DNA of 64,000 nt from Bin103 sp002238925 (lineage in GTDB: Bacteria; Spirochaetota; Spirochaetia; SZUA-6; Bin103): the NCBI GenBank assembly GCA_965208065.1, contig OZ242313.1:2356001-2420000 (forward strand), written 5' to 3'. Positions 9,438-17,314 of this stretch are shown here, piece after piece. Under the pieces are notes generated by a model, which did not search any database, was not told the origin of the DNA, and saw nothing but the letters and a program-made list of their open reading frames with translations. The first letter of the stretch is position 1. Each line of letters opens with the position of its first letter. The translations under genes were made by a program, and so were the position numbers.

Positions 9438-10436
9438 ATGCTGAGCTACATCATCCGGCGCCTGGTTTACATGGTCGTGCTGCTGGTGATGCTTTCGGTG
9501 GCCACCTTCATCATCATCCAGCTCCCGCCGGGCGACTACCTTACTACCCTGGTCGCCAACATGCGCCGCGCGAACGTCGTGCTGAGCGACGAGGCGGTGG
9601 CAGTCCTCACCGAGCGGTACGGGTTGGGGCGGCCGCTGCATATTCAGTACCTGACCTGGTTTGGGAACCTGTTGAAGGGCGACATGGGCGAGTCGTTCAT
9701 CTGGGAGGCGCCGGTTACCGAGATCGTGGGGGAGCGGCTGGCGCTCACCGTGACGCTGTCGATTTCGACGCTGATCGTGACCTACCTGATCGCGATTCCG
9801 ATCGGGATCTACTCGGCGACCCACCAGTACTCGGTGGCCGACTACAGCTTCACCACGCTCGGATTCATCGGTCTGGCCACGCCCAACTTCCTGCTGGCGC
9901 TGATCCTGATGTTCCTGTTCTACAAGTACTTTGGCTGGAGCGTGGGGGGACTGTTCTCGCCGGAGTACCAGTTGGCGCCGTGGAGCCTCGGCAAGGTGAT
10001 CGATCTGATCAAGCACTTTCCCATTCCCCTGCTGGTGATCGGCACCGCCGGCGCCGCCAGCCTGATCCGCATCATGCGCGCGACGCTACTGGACGAACTG
10101 GGCAAGCAGTACGTGATCACCGCCCGCGCCAAGGGCGTTTCCGAGCGCGGACTGCTGTTCCGGTACCCGGTGCGGGTGGCGATCAACCCAGTGGTGAGCA
10201 CCATCGGCTGGCTGCTGCCGGAGACCATTTCCGGGGCGACGCTGACGGCGATCGTGCTCAGTCTTCCGACGGTCGGGCCGTTGCTGCTGCGCGCGCTGGA
10301 GGCACAGGACATGTTCCTGGCGGGCAGCATGGTGATGCTGCTGAGCGTGCTGGGCATCCTGGGTACGCTGATTTCGGATCTGCTGCTGGTGGTGGTGGAT
10401 CCGCGGATTCGGTTCGAGCGGCAGGCCACGGGATGA
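9438..10436 (+). CDS. ABC transporter permease, OppB/DppB type
   Basis: 332 residues. The N-terminal MLSYIIRRLVYM helix, LPPGDY motif and a large periplasmic segment are typical of DppB/OppB; five further helices follow, with the EAA-type loop (ARAKG near residue 235) that contacts an ATPase. ATG 9438 is preceded by AAAGG seven bases ahead; an ATG at 9418 in the same frame lacks a better site. It overlaps the next permease by four bases (ATGA), so the two are translationally coupled. No ATP-binding subunit gene accompanies it. Paralogue of 58487-59482. Confidence 0.9.
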   Translation: MLSYIIRRLVYMVVLLVMLSVATFIIIQLPPGDYLTTLVANMRRANVVLSDEAVAVLTERYGLGRPLHIQYLTWFGNLLKGDMGESFIWEAPVTEIVGERLALTVTLSISTLIVTYLIAIPIGIYSATHQYSVADYSFTTLGFIGLATPNFLLALILMFLFYKYFGWSVGGLFSPEYQLAPWSLGKVIDLIKHFPIPLLVIGTAGAASLIRIMRATLLDELGKQYVITARAKGVSERGLLFRYPVRVAINPVVSTIGWLLPETISGATLTAIVLSLPTVGPLLLRALEAQDMFLAGSMVMLLSVLGILGTLISDLLLVVVDPRIRFERQATG

Positions 10437-11581
10437 TCGGCATCGCGCTGTTCGGCAGGAGGCTGGGCTGGAAGCGGCGGCAGCAGCTGGACGCCGAAGC
10501 GTACTACCTGGCATCGAGCTGGGTGCTGATGAGGCGCAAGTTCCTGCGTCACAAGATGGCGATCCTGGGCGGCAGCGTGCTGCTGCTGTTCTACGTGGTG
10601 GGCGCGGCGTTCTCCGGTTTCTTCTCGACCGCCGACATCGCCCGGCGCAACCCCGACCACGCGCTCGCGCCGCCGCAGCGGATCCACCTGTTTCACGAAG
10701 GCAGGTTGCGGGCGCCGTTCGTGTACGGCACCGAGGTCAGGATCAATCCGGACACCTTTCGGCGCACCTACGTGGAGGAGCGTGGCACGATTTACCCGAT
10801 CCGCTTCTTCACGCAGGGAGACGAGTACCGGCTGCTCGGGCTGTTTGACGCCACGACCCGCTTCATGGGGGTGGCGGAGCCGGGCACGCTGTTCCTGTTC
10901 GGGACCGACAACCTGGGCCGCGACATCTACTCGCGGACGTTGGCCGGCGCGCGCATCTCGCTCACCATCGGCCTCGTGGGGGTGGGGCTGAGCTTCGCCC
11001 TCGGCTCGCTGCTCGGGGGACTGTCCGGCTATTTCGGCGGCGCCCCGGACATGTTGATCCAGCGGGCGATCGATTTCCTGGTGTCCATACCCACCCTGCC
11101 GCTGTGGATGGCACTGGCGGCCGCGGTGCCGACCGACTGGCCGCCGGTGCGCACCTACTTTATGATCACCATCATCCTGTCGGTGGTGGGCTGGACCGGG
11201 CTGGCGCGGGTGGTGCGCGGCAAGCTGCTCCAGTTGCGGGTGGAAGACTACGTGCTGGCCGCCAAGATCGCGGGGGCCACGGAGATGACCACCATCGTCC
11301 GCCACCTGCTGCCCGGCTTCATGAGCTACCTGGTGGTGCACCTGACGCTGGCGGTGCCGGCGATGATCCTGGGCGAGACGGCGCTGAGTTTCATCGGCTT
11401 CGGCCTGCGCCCGCCGGTGGTCAGTTGGGGTGTGCTGCTGCAGCAGGCGCAGAACGTGCGCACCCTGGCGGTCAGCCCGTGGCTGCTGATCCCGGCCGCG
11501 TTCGTGGTGATCACCGTGCTGTGCTTCAACTTCCTCGGCGATGGCCTCCGCGACGCCACCGACCCCTACCGTTCAACGTGA
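10433..11581 (+). CDS. ABC transporter permease, OppC/DppC type with extended periplasmic loop
   Basis: 382 residues. A cytoplasmic N-terminus ends in MRRKFLRHKMA, followed by the first membrane helix (about 42-62), then an unusually long periplasmic loop (about 65-160) carrying FHEGRLRAPFVYG and GDEYRLLGLF. The conserved core FGTDNLGRDIYSR begins near residue 160 and is followed by five helices and the ATPase-contact loop near KIAGATEM. The start ATG overlaps the stop of the upstream permease. The long loop is shared with the paralogue at 59487-60677, not with the shorter permease at 39474-40385. The genes after it run in the opposite direction, so no ATPase is present here. Confidence 0.9.
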   Translation: MIGIALFGRRLGWKRRQQLDAEAYYLASSWVLMRRKFLRHKMAILGGSVLLLFYVVGAAFSGFFSTADIARRNPDHALAPPQRIHLFHEGRLRAPFVYGTEVRINPDTFRRTYVEERGTIYPIRFFTQGDEYRLLGLFDATTRFMGVAEPGTLFLFGTDNLGRDIYSRTLAGARISLTIGLVGVGLSFALGSLLGGLSGYFGGAPDMLIQRAIDFLVSIPTLPLWMALAAAVPTDWPPVRTYFMITIILSVVGWTGLARVVRGKLLQLRVEDYVLAAKIAGATEMTTIVRHLLPGFMSYLVVHLTLAVPAMILGETALSFIGFGLRPPVVSWGVLLQQAQNVRTLAVSPWLLIPAAFVVITVLCFNFLGDGLRDATDPYRST

Positions 11582-11648
11582 CGGCAATGCGTTTGCGCGT
11601 GGATGGATGACCAGCCGAACCTCTTCGTGGTAGCCGATGACGACCAGA

Positions 11649-11798
11649 TCATTTGTCAGTGGAACGGCGCAAGCTCTTGTGCAGCAGGTGGCTGTGGAAC
11701 CAGATCACCGAGCCGGGCGCCACCTCCAGGGCCACCCCGTCCTCGTCGCGGGCGGCGCGGACCCGCTTGAACTCGGCCTGCTGCGATCCCGCTAGGTC
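11649..11798 (-). pseudogene. C-terminal fragment of a PhyH-family dioxygenase
   Basis: Immediately after the sulfatase stop codon, and in the same frame, 49 codons remain open to a TGA at 11649. They encode ALEVAPGSVIWFHSHLLHKS, which matches the end of the PhyH core: compare EAPAGSVIVFHGNLWHGS in the intact PhyH at 38417-39448. The fragment keeps the distal iron-ligand His but lacks the H-x-D and the first two thirds of the enzyme. It has no start codon. It is most likely the relic left by a deletion that fused the end of a PhyH gene to the sulfatase operon. Confidence 0.65.
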
Positions 11799-13187
11799 TC
11801 AAGCCTCAAGGCGATCCAGGGCGATCTCCGGCAGGGAGAAGCGGTCGTCGGTGGCGGCGATCCAGTCGGCCAGGAGGCGGTGGCAGCGCTCCTTTTGTGC
11901 CTGGAACGCGGCGTCGTAGACGTAGTTGGCCTGCTCGCAGGGATCCTCGGCGGTGTTGAACAGCAGCCAGTCGTGGCCGGGCGTGCAGGCGTACTTCCAG
12001 CCGTCGCGGGTCACCACGGCGCGCCACGGGCGGTTCACGGTGTGGCGCATGAGCTTGGGCGGAATCTGCTGCAGGTAGGCGCTGTGGGGTTCGCGGTCCG
12101 GCTGCGGCGGCCCGCGGTACTCGGGCGCATCGGGGCGTTTGCAGTGCGCCGAGTAGTCGTAACCGACCATGCCGGCGGGAACCGGGATGCCGCACAGCCC
12201 CAGGGTGGTCGGGGCGATGTCGACGTGATTGATCGGGGCGTTGCAGGTTCCGGTGCGCATGTGGTAGGCGCCGCCGGTGCGATGGACCAGGAACGGGATG
12301 CGGATCGATTCTTCCCAGGGAGACGATTTCCCGAACTGGCCGTGGCTGCCCATCATGTCGCCGTGATCCGAAAAGAAGATCACGTAGGTGTCACGGTCCA
12401 CGCCCATCTCGGTCAGGGCAAGACGGATGCGGCCGATGTTGTAGTCAAGGTTCTCGACCATGGCGTAGTAGCCGGCCAGAGCGAGGCGTGCCTTGTCGCG
12501 GATCCACGGTACGTCGGGCACGTTGCGCCGCAGTTGCAGTGCCGCCGGGTGGATGCGCGGAGCGCCGTAGACCGGGTTGGTGGGGGTGAGGTTGGGGCCG
12601 TGCGGCGGCTGCACCGACAGCACGGCGAAGAACGGCTGGTAGTCGGCGCCGCCGACGTGGGTGCGCAGGTGGTCGATCAGCAGGTCGCTCCAGGCATCGG
12701 TCTCGTAGCCTTGCAGCCGCACCGGGGTCTCGCTGTCGGTGCCGAACGCGTAGCACTCGTGCTGGTTGTTGGCGGCGTCGTTGCCCATCCAGTAGTGAAA
12801 GCCGCCGCGCCGTTCGGGTGGCACGTAGTGGTCGCGGTCGTTGGTGCCGTCCAGGTGCCACTTACCGATATAGGCAGTGTGGTAGCCGGCGCCGGCGAAG
12901 GCGTGCGCCACGGTCGGCATCTGCGGCGGCAGCGGGCAGCCGTTGGCCACCACGCCGCTCTGGTGCGGGTAGCGGCCGGTCAGCAGGGCGCCCCGGAACG
13001 GCGTGCACCACGGCGCCCCCGCCACCGCGCCATCGAAGCGCATCCCCTCGCGCGCCAGGTTGTCGATGTTGGGCGTGAACACGTTGCCGTCGCCGCGATA
13101 GCTGGTGGCCTGGGCACGATGCTGGTCACCGAACACCCACACCACGTTGGGCCGCCGCGGCGCGTGCAGGGTCAGCCGCTCATTCAT
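11799..13187 (-). CDS. Sulfatase (type I, Cys-type, formylglycine-dependent)
   Basis: 462 residues. Starts with PNVVWVFGDQHRAQ, where the usual first metal Asp pair of the alkaline-phosphatase fold is D-Q. The active-site motif is CTPFR at residues 61-65; Cys61 would be converted to formylglycine by a maturase not seen here. The later motif FSDHGDMMGSHGQFGK and the WxF-type C-terminus are standard. There is no signal peptide, so it is predicted to be cytoplasmic or exported by another route. It hydrolyses a sulfate ester, probably on a sugar, given two glycosidase-like genes in the same operon. Its ATG overlaps the stop of a 38-codon ORF (ATGA), indicating translational coupling. It ends directly against a PhyH fragment in the same frame. 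Confidence 0.9.
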   Translation of the reverse strand: MNERLTLHAPRRPNVVWVFGDQHRAQATSYRGDGNVFTPNIDNLAREGMRFDGAVAGAPWCTPFRGALLTGRYPHQSGVVANGCPLPPQMPTVAHAFAGAGYHTAYIGKWHLDGTNDRDHYVPPERRGGFHYWMGNDAANNQHECYAFGTDSETPVRLQGYETDAWSDLLIDHLRTHVGGADYQPFFAVLSVQPPHGPNLTPTNPVYGAPRIHPAALQLRRNVPDVPWIRDKARLALAGYYAMVENLDYNIGRIRLALTEMGVDRDTYVIFFSDHGDMMGSHGQFGKSSPWEESIRIPFLVHRTGGAYHMRTGTCNAPINHVDIAPTTLGLCGIPVPAGMVGYDYSAHCKRPDAPEYRGPPQPDREPHSAYLQQIPPKLMRHTVNRPWRAVVTRDGWKYACTPGHDWLLFNTAEDPCEQANYVYDAAFQAQKERCHRLLADWIAATDDRFSLPEIALDRLEA

Positions 13188-13300
13188 GTCGCGTTGCCGG
13201 CGTAGCCGGGGACCATTTCGAAGGCGGCCTGCAGCAATGCCATGGCAGCTCGGTTGTCGCGCCTACTCGTAGCAATGGTGGTCCCGCCTTTGGCGTTCAT
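13184..13300 (-). CDS. Small ORF (38 aa) bridging the phosphotransferase and sulfatase genes
   Basis: I do not recognise this protein. Its ATG overlaps the stop of the phosphotransferase gene and its TGA overlaps the ATG of the sulfatase gene, both as four-base ATGA junctions. Such overlaps on both sides are what one expects of a translated cistron in a coupled operon. The sequence begins MNAKGGTTIATSRRDN and ends with a hydrophobic stretch AAMALLQAAFEMVPGYAG. It may be a real small protein, a coupling device that delivers ribosomes to the sulfatase start, or the remnant of a longer gene. Confidence 0.5.
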   Translation of the reverse strand: MNAKGGTTIATSRRDNRAAMALLQAAFEMVPGYAGNAT

Positions 13301-14319
13301 GTTTCGCGTTCTCCACGGGCCTGAGCTTCCAGCCAGATTCCCGGCCACACGAGCGCCTGGAGTGCGGCGAGCGACGTGACGGGGCATGGCTCGTTGGTAT
13401 CGTCGAACAACTCGGCGATGGCGTCGGTGCCGAAGTCGTGCAGCAGCGTCCAGGCGGCGATCCGCCGGCCAAGCCGGGGGTCGGCCGGCAGCGAGGGATC
13501 GTAGGCGCCGAGGAGCGCGCGCATCACGGTGGCGTCGCGGTTGCACAGGCCGAGCCACAGCGGCATCCACTCGTAGTCGGGCACGCCGACGCCGGCATCG
13601 CCGAAGTCGATCAGCGCCGACACGGTCCAGCGTCCGTTGCGTTCTTCGAGCAGCACGTGCTCGGCGTTCAGGTCGCCGTGGACGACCACCCGCGGTGCGG
13701 CCTGCGATGCAGCCAGGGCTTCGTTCATCAGTTCTTCCAATGCGGGGGCGATGGCCGGCGCGATCAGCCCCCTGTCGATCAGTTCGGGAACGGCTTCGCG
13801 GCGCCGGCGGTTGACCAGCGCCTCCCAGCGCTCACCGTTGTCGATACCGGCCAGCGGCTCCAGGTCCACGGCGTGCAGCCGCTGCAGCAGGCAACCAGTG
13901 TGCCCCGCGATCTCCAGCAGAACCCGGTCCGGAACGGCCGGGCGGCGGGCGATGCTTGGCAGCTCATCGAGTGGACATCCGGCGCAGAAGTCCATCGCAA
14001 GGAAGCTCCAGTCCCTCCGGTCACGAAACACGCCCGCTGCCCGGATGGCCGGCACCGGCACGTCCCCGGTGCACGCCAGCAACTCAATCAACGCGCGCTC
14101 GAAGCCGTACTCGGCCCAGAACGGGCTGTAGATCTTGATCACCACCCGCCGGTCCAGAATGAACACCGCGTTGGTGTTCGACTCGGGAGCCTCGATGCGG
14201 TGGTAGCGGATGCCCTCGCGGGCGCAGATCGCATCGACCACCGGACGCCATAACCGCACGTCGTTGAACGAGCCTGCCCAAAGCTCCCAGGTGTCGATCG
14301 GCGGCAGCAGGTAAGACAA
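13297..14319 (-). CDS. Aminoglycoside phosphotransferase (APH)-fold kinase
   Basis: 340 residues from a TTG start with AGGG six bases ahead, eight bases after the preceding stop. The APH catalytic loop is VVHGDLNAEHVLL and the metal-binding motif is LIDFGDAGVG, both in the second half; VVIKIYSPF near residue 60 supplies the nucleotide-binding Lys. It would phosphorylate a small molecule such as a sugar or antibiotic. Its position between glycosidase-like genes and a sulfatase favours a sugar or glycoconjugate substrate, which is an inference. It overlaps the downstream 38-codon ORF. The start is uncertain because no ATG occurs near the N-terminus. Confidence 0.78.
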   Translation of the reverse strand: MSYLLPPIDTWELWAGSFNDVRLWRPVVDAICAREGIRYHRIEAPESNTNAVFILDRRVVIKIYSPFWAEYGFERALIELLACTGDVPVPAIRAAGVFRDRRDWSFLAMDFCAGCPLDELPSIARRPAVPDRVLLEIAGHTGCLLQRLHAVDLEPLAGIDNGERWEALVNRRRREAVPELIDRGLIAPAIAPALEELMNEALAASQAAPRVVVHGDLNAEHVLLEERNGRWTVSALIDFGDAGVGVPDYEWMPLWLGLCNRDATVMRALLGAYDPSLPADPRLGRRIAAWTLLHDFGTDAIAELFDDTNEPCPVTSLAALQALVWPGIWLEAQARGERET

Positions 14320-14327
14320 GCGGAGCC

Positions 14328-15323
14328 CTAGCGGGGGTGGCCGGCGCCGGGGTTGCCGGGCCAGTGCCAGCGCATCAGGTCGTCGCTCCAGGCGATGCCG
14401 ATGCTGGCCTCGCCGTGGTGGGCGCGCTCGCGGCGGCCGCGCGCGGTGGCGCCGTGGAAGGTCAGCAGGTATGTGCCGACGTCCGGGTGGCCGCGCAGGT
14501 CCAGGACGTGCCCGGCGGTAATGCGCCCCTGCGACCACGTCCACTGGCGCTGGCCGAGCGTGTACAGGCACTCGTCGTACCAGTTGACCAGGTCGGTGGA
14601 GCGCTTGGTGCCGATGCCGTTGGCCGGGGAGTGGATCAGCACGTACTCGTCCTCGGCACGGTCGATCAGCACACAGTAGTTCTCTTCGCCGTCGGTCTGC
14701 GCGTACGGGGTCCAATGCTCCAGGTCGCGGCTGAAGGAGAGCTGCATGCTCTGCAGCAGCAGGTTATCGGGCGGAATGGGAGTGCCGCCGAAGCCGAGGC
14801 CGTGGGCGCGGCCGAGCAGGATGCCGCCGTGCTTGTAGCAGCACCACCAGAGCTCCGGGTCGTCCTTGTCGCGGAACAGGTAGGGGTCGAGGGCGCGTCC
14901 GGTATCACGTATCGGTACTGCCGGCCCCTTGAGTTGCAGGGCGCGCGGCTCCTGCCAGTCGCGCAGGTCGGCGCTGGCCGCGGTCCAGCAGCGCGCGTCG
15001 TGAGCGTTGGGCCGCGGATAGCTGCTCAGGCACAGCAGCCAGCGGCCGGCGTGGCGAATGATACCGCCCGGCCCGCAGAAGCTGCGCGGGTCGGTGGGAT
15101 CAGTGACGGCGCGCGGCGTCCCCCAGGAGCGCAGGTCGCGGCTCTCGGTCACGCCGACGTGGAAGCGGTCGTTGCCGTCCGCCTGTGCCTCCACCACCGA
15201 GCAGAACAGCCGGAAGACGCCGTCGTGGTAGTGAAGCAGCGGATCCCGGTAGGCGGTGTGCTGGTCGCCGGCCAGGATGACCGGGCTTGGGATCGCCTCC
15301 AGGTCCACGCGCGCGGCACTCAT
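14328..15323 (-). CDS. Five-bladed beta-propeller glycosidase-like protein (GH43/GH32/GH130-like), copy 1
   Basis: 331 residues. Repeated propeller blade motifs are visible: YRDPLLHYHDGVFRLF, then W...S.DL..W and SFSRDLEHWTPY. The Asp in RDP of blade 1 is where GH43/32/117 families place a catalytic or substrate-binding acid; a second acidic site is LDPYLFRDKDDPE around residue 150. There is no signal peptide. Its ATG overlaps the stop of copy 2 by four bases. The two copies are about the same length and share many blocks (LYTLGQR.W.W.QGR; G.ASLG.AWSDDL..W.WP), so they arose by tandem duplication. The substrate is unknown; the operon context (kinase, sulfatase) suggests a sulfated glycan. Confidence 0.75.
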   Translation of the reverse strand: MSAARVDLEAIPSPVILAGDQHTAYRDPLLHYHDGVFRLFCSVVEAQADGNDRFHVGVTESRDLRSWGTPRAVTDPTDPRSFCGPGGIIRHAGRWLLCLSSYPRPNAHDARCWTAASADLRDWQEPRALQLKGPAVPIRDTGRALDPYLFRDKDDPELWWCCYKHGGILLGRAHGLGFGGTPIPPDNLLLQSMQLSFSRDLEHWTPYAQTDGEENYCVLIDRAEDEYVLIHSPANGIGTKRSTDLVNWYDECLYTLGQRQWTWSQGRITAGHVLDLRGHPDVGTYLLTFHGATARGRRERAHHGEASIGIAWSDDLMRWHWPGNPGAGHPR

Positions 15324-16324
15324 TGCGGCCAGTACCAGTTGGCCAGGTCGTCGCTCCATGCCAGGCCCAGGCTGGCGGCGCCGTGCACGTTGCTGGCGAT
15401 CTTGCCCGCCACGGTGCAGCCGTGGAACACCATCACGTACTTGCCTACCTCGGGGACGTGGCGCAGGTCGATCACCTGCCCGCCGCTGAGCCGCCCCTGC
15501 GCCCACGGCCAGCGCCGCTGTCCCAGCGTGTACAGGCCGATCTGGTGCCAGTGCACGAGGTCCGGCGACAGCTTCACGCCGACGCCGTTGTCCGGCGAGT
15601 CGATCAGCACATAGCCGTCCTCCTCGGTCAGCACGCAGTAACTCTCCTCGCTGTCGAGGCGGGTGAACCAGGTCCAGTGCTCCAGATCGTAGCTCCACGA
15701 CAGGTTCAGGCTCTGCAGCAGCAGCGAGCGGCGCGGCATGTCGGTGCCGCCGAACGCCAGCCCGCGCGCCGGCGCCACGGTAAAGCCGCCCTGCTTGAAC
15801 GTGCACCACCACTTGTCCGGGTCGTGCCGGTCAGGGAACAGGCAGGGACAGATACAGCGCCCCATCTGCGCGTCCGGCACCTCCGGCCCCTTCAGCAGCA
15901 TCAGCTCCGGCTCGCTCCAGCTCTCCAGGTCGTCGCTGCGCATCAGCCAGCAGCGCGTGGTCTGCAACCCCCCGGACGGGCTGAACGGCGTCCGATAGTT
16001 CTCCACCGTCATGATCCACTGACCGCGAAAGCGCACGATGTTGCCGGGATCGGTCAGGTTCAGGTCGTCGTCCAGCGGTGTGAGCGTGCGCGGCTCGCTC
16101 CAATGAACCAGGTCGGTGCTCTTTATCACCGCGAGCTGAAACATCACCCGCCCCAGCTCCGGCGGATCCATCAACCGCGCCAGTCCGTAGAACACGCGGA
16201 ACACCCCGTCGTGGTAGTGGATCGCCGGATCGCGATGCGCCACCTCCACCGTCCCCCGCACAATAACCGGACTCCGAATCTCCCCCCACTCGACCCGCGA
16301 CCGCACCACCTCAACTCCTCTCAT
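15320..16324 (-). CDS. Five-bladed beta-propeller glycosidase-like protein, copy 2
   Basis: 334 residues, tandem paralogue of the downstream gene. Blade 1 keeps AHRDPAIHYHDGVFRVFYG, but the block that reads LDPYLFRDKDD in copy 1 reads CICPCLFPDRHDP here, so an acidic residue is replaced by Cys and specificity may differ. W-x-x-S.DLEHWTWF and LYTLGQRRWPWAQGR are propeller-strand motifs. It is first in the operon that runs to the sulfatase; the upstream gap to the HepT stop is 46 bases, so the operon promoter may lie in or before the toxin-antitoxin genes. Probable cytoplasmic enzyme; exact GH family not assigned. Confidence 0.75.
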   Translation of the reverse strand: MRGVEVVRSRVEWGEIRSPVIVRGTVEVAHRDPAIHYHDGVFRVFYGLARLMDPPELGRVMFQLAVIKSTDLVHWSEPRTLTPLDDDLNLTDPGNIVRFRGQWIMTVENYRTPFSPSGGLQTTRCWLMRSDDLESWSEPELMLLKGPEVPDAQMGRCICPCLFPDRHDPDKWWCTFKQGGFTVAPARGLAFGGTDMPRRSLLLQSLNLSWSYDLEHWTWFTRLDSEESYCVLTEEDGYVLIDSPDNGVGVKLSPDLVHWHQIGLYTLGQRRWPWAQGRLSGGQVIDLRHVPEVGKYVMVFHGCTVAGKIASNVHGAASLGLAWSDDLANWYWPQ

Positions 16325-16370
16325 CGGTCATTGACCATTCTACCCTACGCCGGCCAACTCATGGCGGGCG

Positions 16371-16799
16371 TCAAAGGTCGTCGTCGATCAGTTCGGGATG
16401 CCGGCGCATCCACTGCACGTATGCCACGCGGATCCGCTCCACGTCCTGCAGGTCGTCGGCGCAGATGCTGAACAGTTCGGCGGTGGTCACCTCGTGGTAG
16501 AAGTGCACCATGCGATTCCGATAGCCGGCAAGCTTAATCAGGAGATCGGCCGCCTCCTTGTCGACCACGCCGTGTTCGCCGAGGCTGCGCCCCACGGCCT
16601 TGTACTCGGAGACGCCGATGCCGGCCAGCTTCGCAACCAGGTGACGGCCCACGTCAAGCAAGGCCTCGAGCGACCAGCGGAGGCACGACTCGGCGGTCCA
16701 CACGTTGCGTGAGTCGGACTGGAAGGACTCGAGGCTGTCGAGCGGCAACCTGCGAATCTCGGCGAGCGACGCCTCTACACGGCCAAGGCGATCCAGCAC
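16371..16799 (-). CDS. hepT: HepT-like ribonuclease/antitoxin-partner protein (DUF86)
   Basis: 142 residues from a GTG start 19 bases after the mntA stop. All-helical protein with the HEPN motif R-x4-H-x-Y seen as YRNRMVHFYHE near residue 105. HepT proteins are RNases that cleave RNA and, in characterised type VII systems, are silenced by AMPylation by the MntA partner. The gene order MntA then HepT fits. The start codon is uncertain: no ATG occurs between the mntA stop and the conserved region. Confidence 0.8.
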   Translation of the reverse strand: MLDRLGRVEASLAEIRRLPLDSLESFQSDSRNVWTAESCLRWSLEALLDVGRHLVAKLAGIGVSEYKAVGRSLGEHGVVDKEAADLLIKLAGYRNRMVHFYHEVTTAELFSICADDLQDVERIRVAYVQWMRRHPELIDDDL

Positions 16800-16818
16800 T
16801 AGTCGGCGGGTGACTTTC

Positions 16819-17265
16819 TCAGGACTCGTTGTTGCCTCCAGCCAGTACGGTCGATTCGATGTGGGCCAAGCGCTCTCGTTCGAAAGGCGCGAGATCGCCG
16901 GCCCGCCGCAGTATGTACAGATCGAGTTCATCCGCGTACAAACGGTCCGCGCAGTAGAGGCGTTCGCCGCGCACTATGTTGGCGGCGACGAACGCGTCGA
17001 CTTCCGCCATGTCCGCCAAGTCGACCGCTTCGAAATCAAACAGGCCCGAGAAAGCGGATGCGACGGCGACTTTCTCTGCGAGCGTGTAGCGCCGATCGAA
17101 GCCGCCGGAGACAGCAAGGTCAAGGTCGTTCGGGCCGTCCGCCAGAGTGCTGCCTCGATGCAGCCAGCAAAGGGCTTGCCGTGCCCGGCTGCCATAGGCA
17201 TACAGCACGGCGATCCCATGTCTTGCGCAGAGTTGCTCAAGTCGCCGGACGCGGTCATTCGCCAC
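16819..17265 (-). CDS. mntA: MntA-like minimal nucleotidyltransferase
   Basis: 148 residues. Nucleotidyltransferase core YGSRARQ then DLDLAV at residues 24-53, the G-S...D-x-D catalytic signature. The spacing between GS and DLD is about 20 residues instead of the ten of the classic minimal motif, because of an insert CWLHRG; this longer form recurs in some MNT subfamilies. Paired with HepT, it should act as the antitoxin that AMPylates a tyrosine of the HEPN toxin. It lies 49 bases after the ComB-like gene on the same strand. Confidence 0.82.
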   Translation of the reverse strand: MANDRVRRLEQLCARHGIAVLYAYGSRARQALCWLHRGSTLADGPNDLDLAVSGGFDRRYTLAEKVAVASAFSGLFDFEAVDLADMAEVDAFVAANIVRGERLYCADRLYADELDLYILRRAGDLAPFERERLAHIESTVLAGGNNES

Positions 17266-17314
17266 GGCACCACTGTAGCCGGGGCGGGTCAGTATGCAAA
17301 TACGCGAGACGGCC

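Noticed and set aside
9258..10016. N-terminal extension of the first binding protein
   Set aside because: The extension overlaps the divergent permease gene and has no signal peptide; the GTG at 9257 has AAGGAG and a proper signal.
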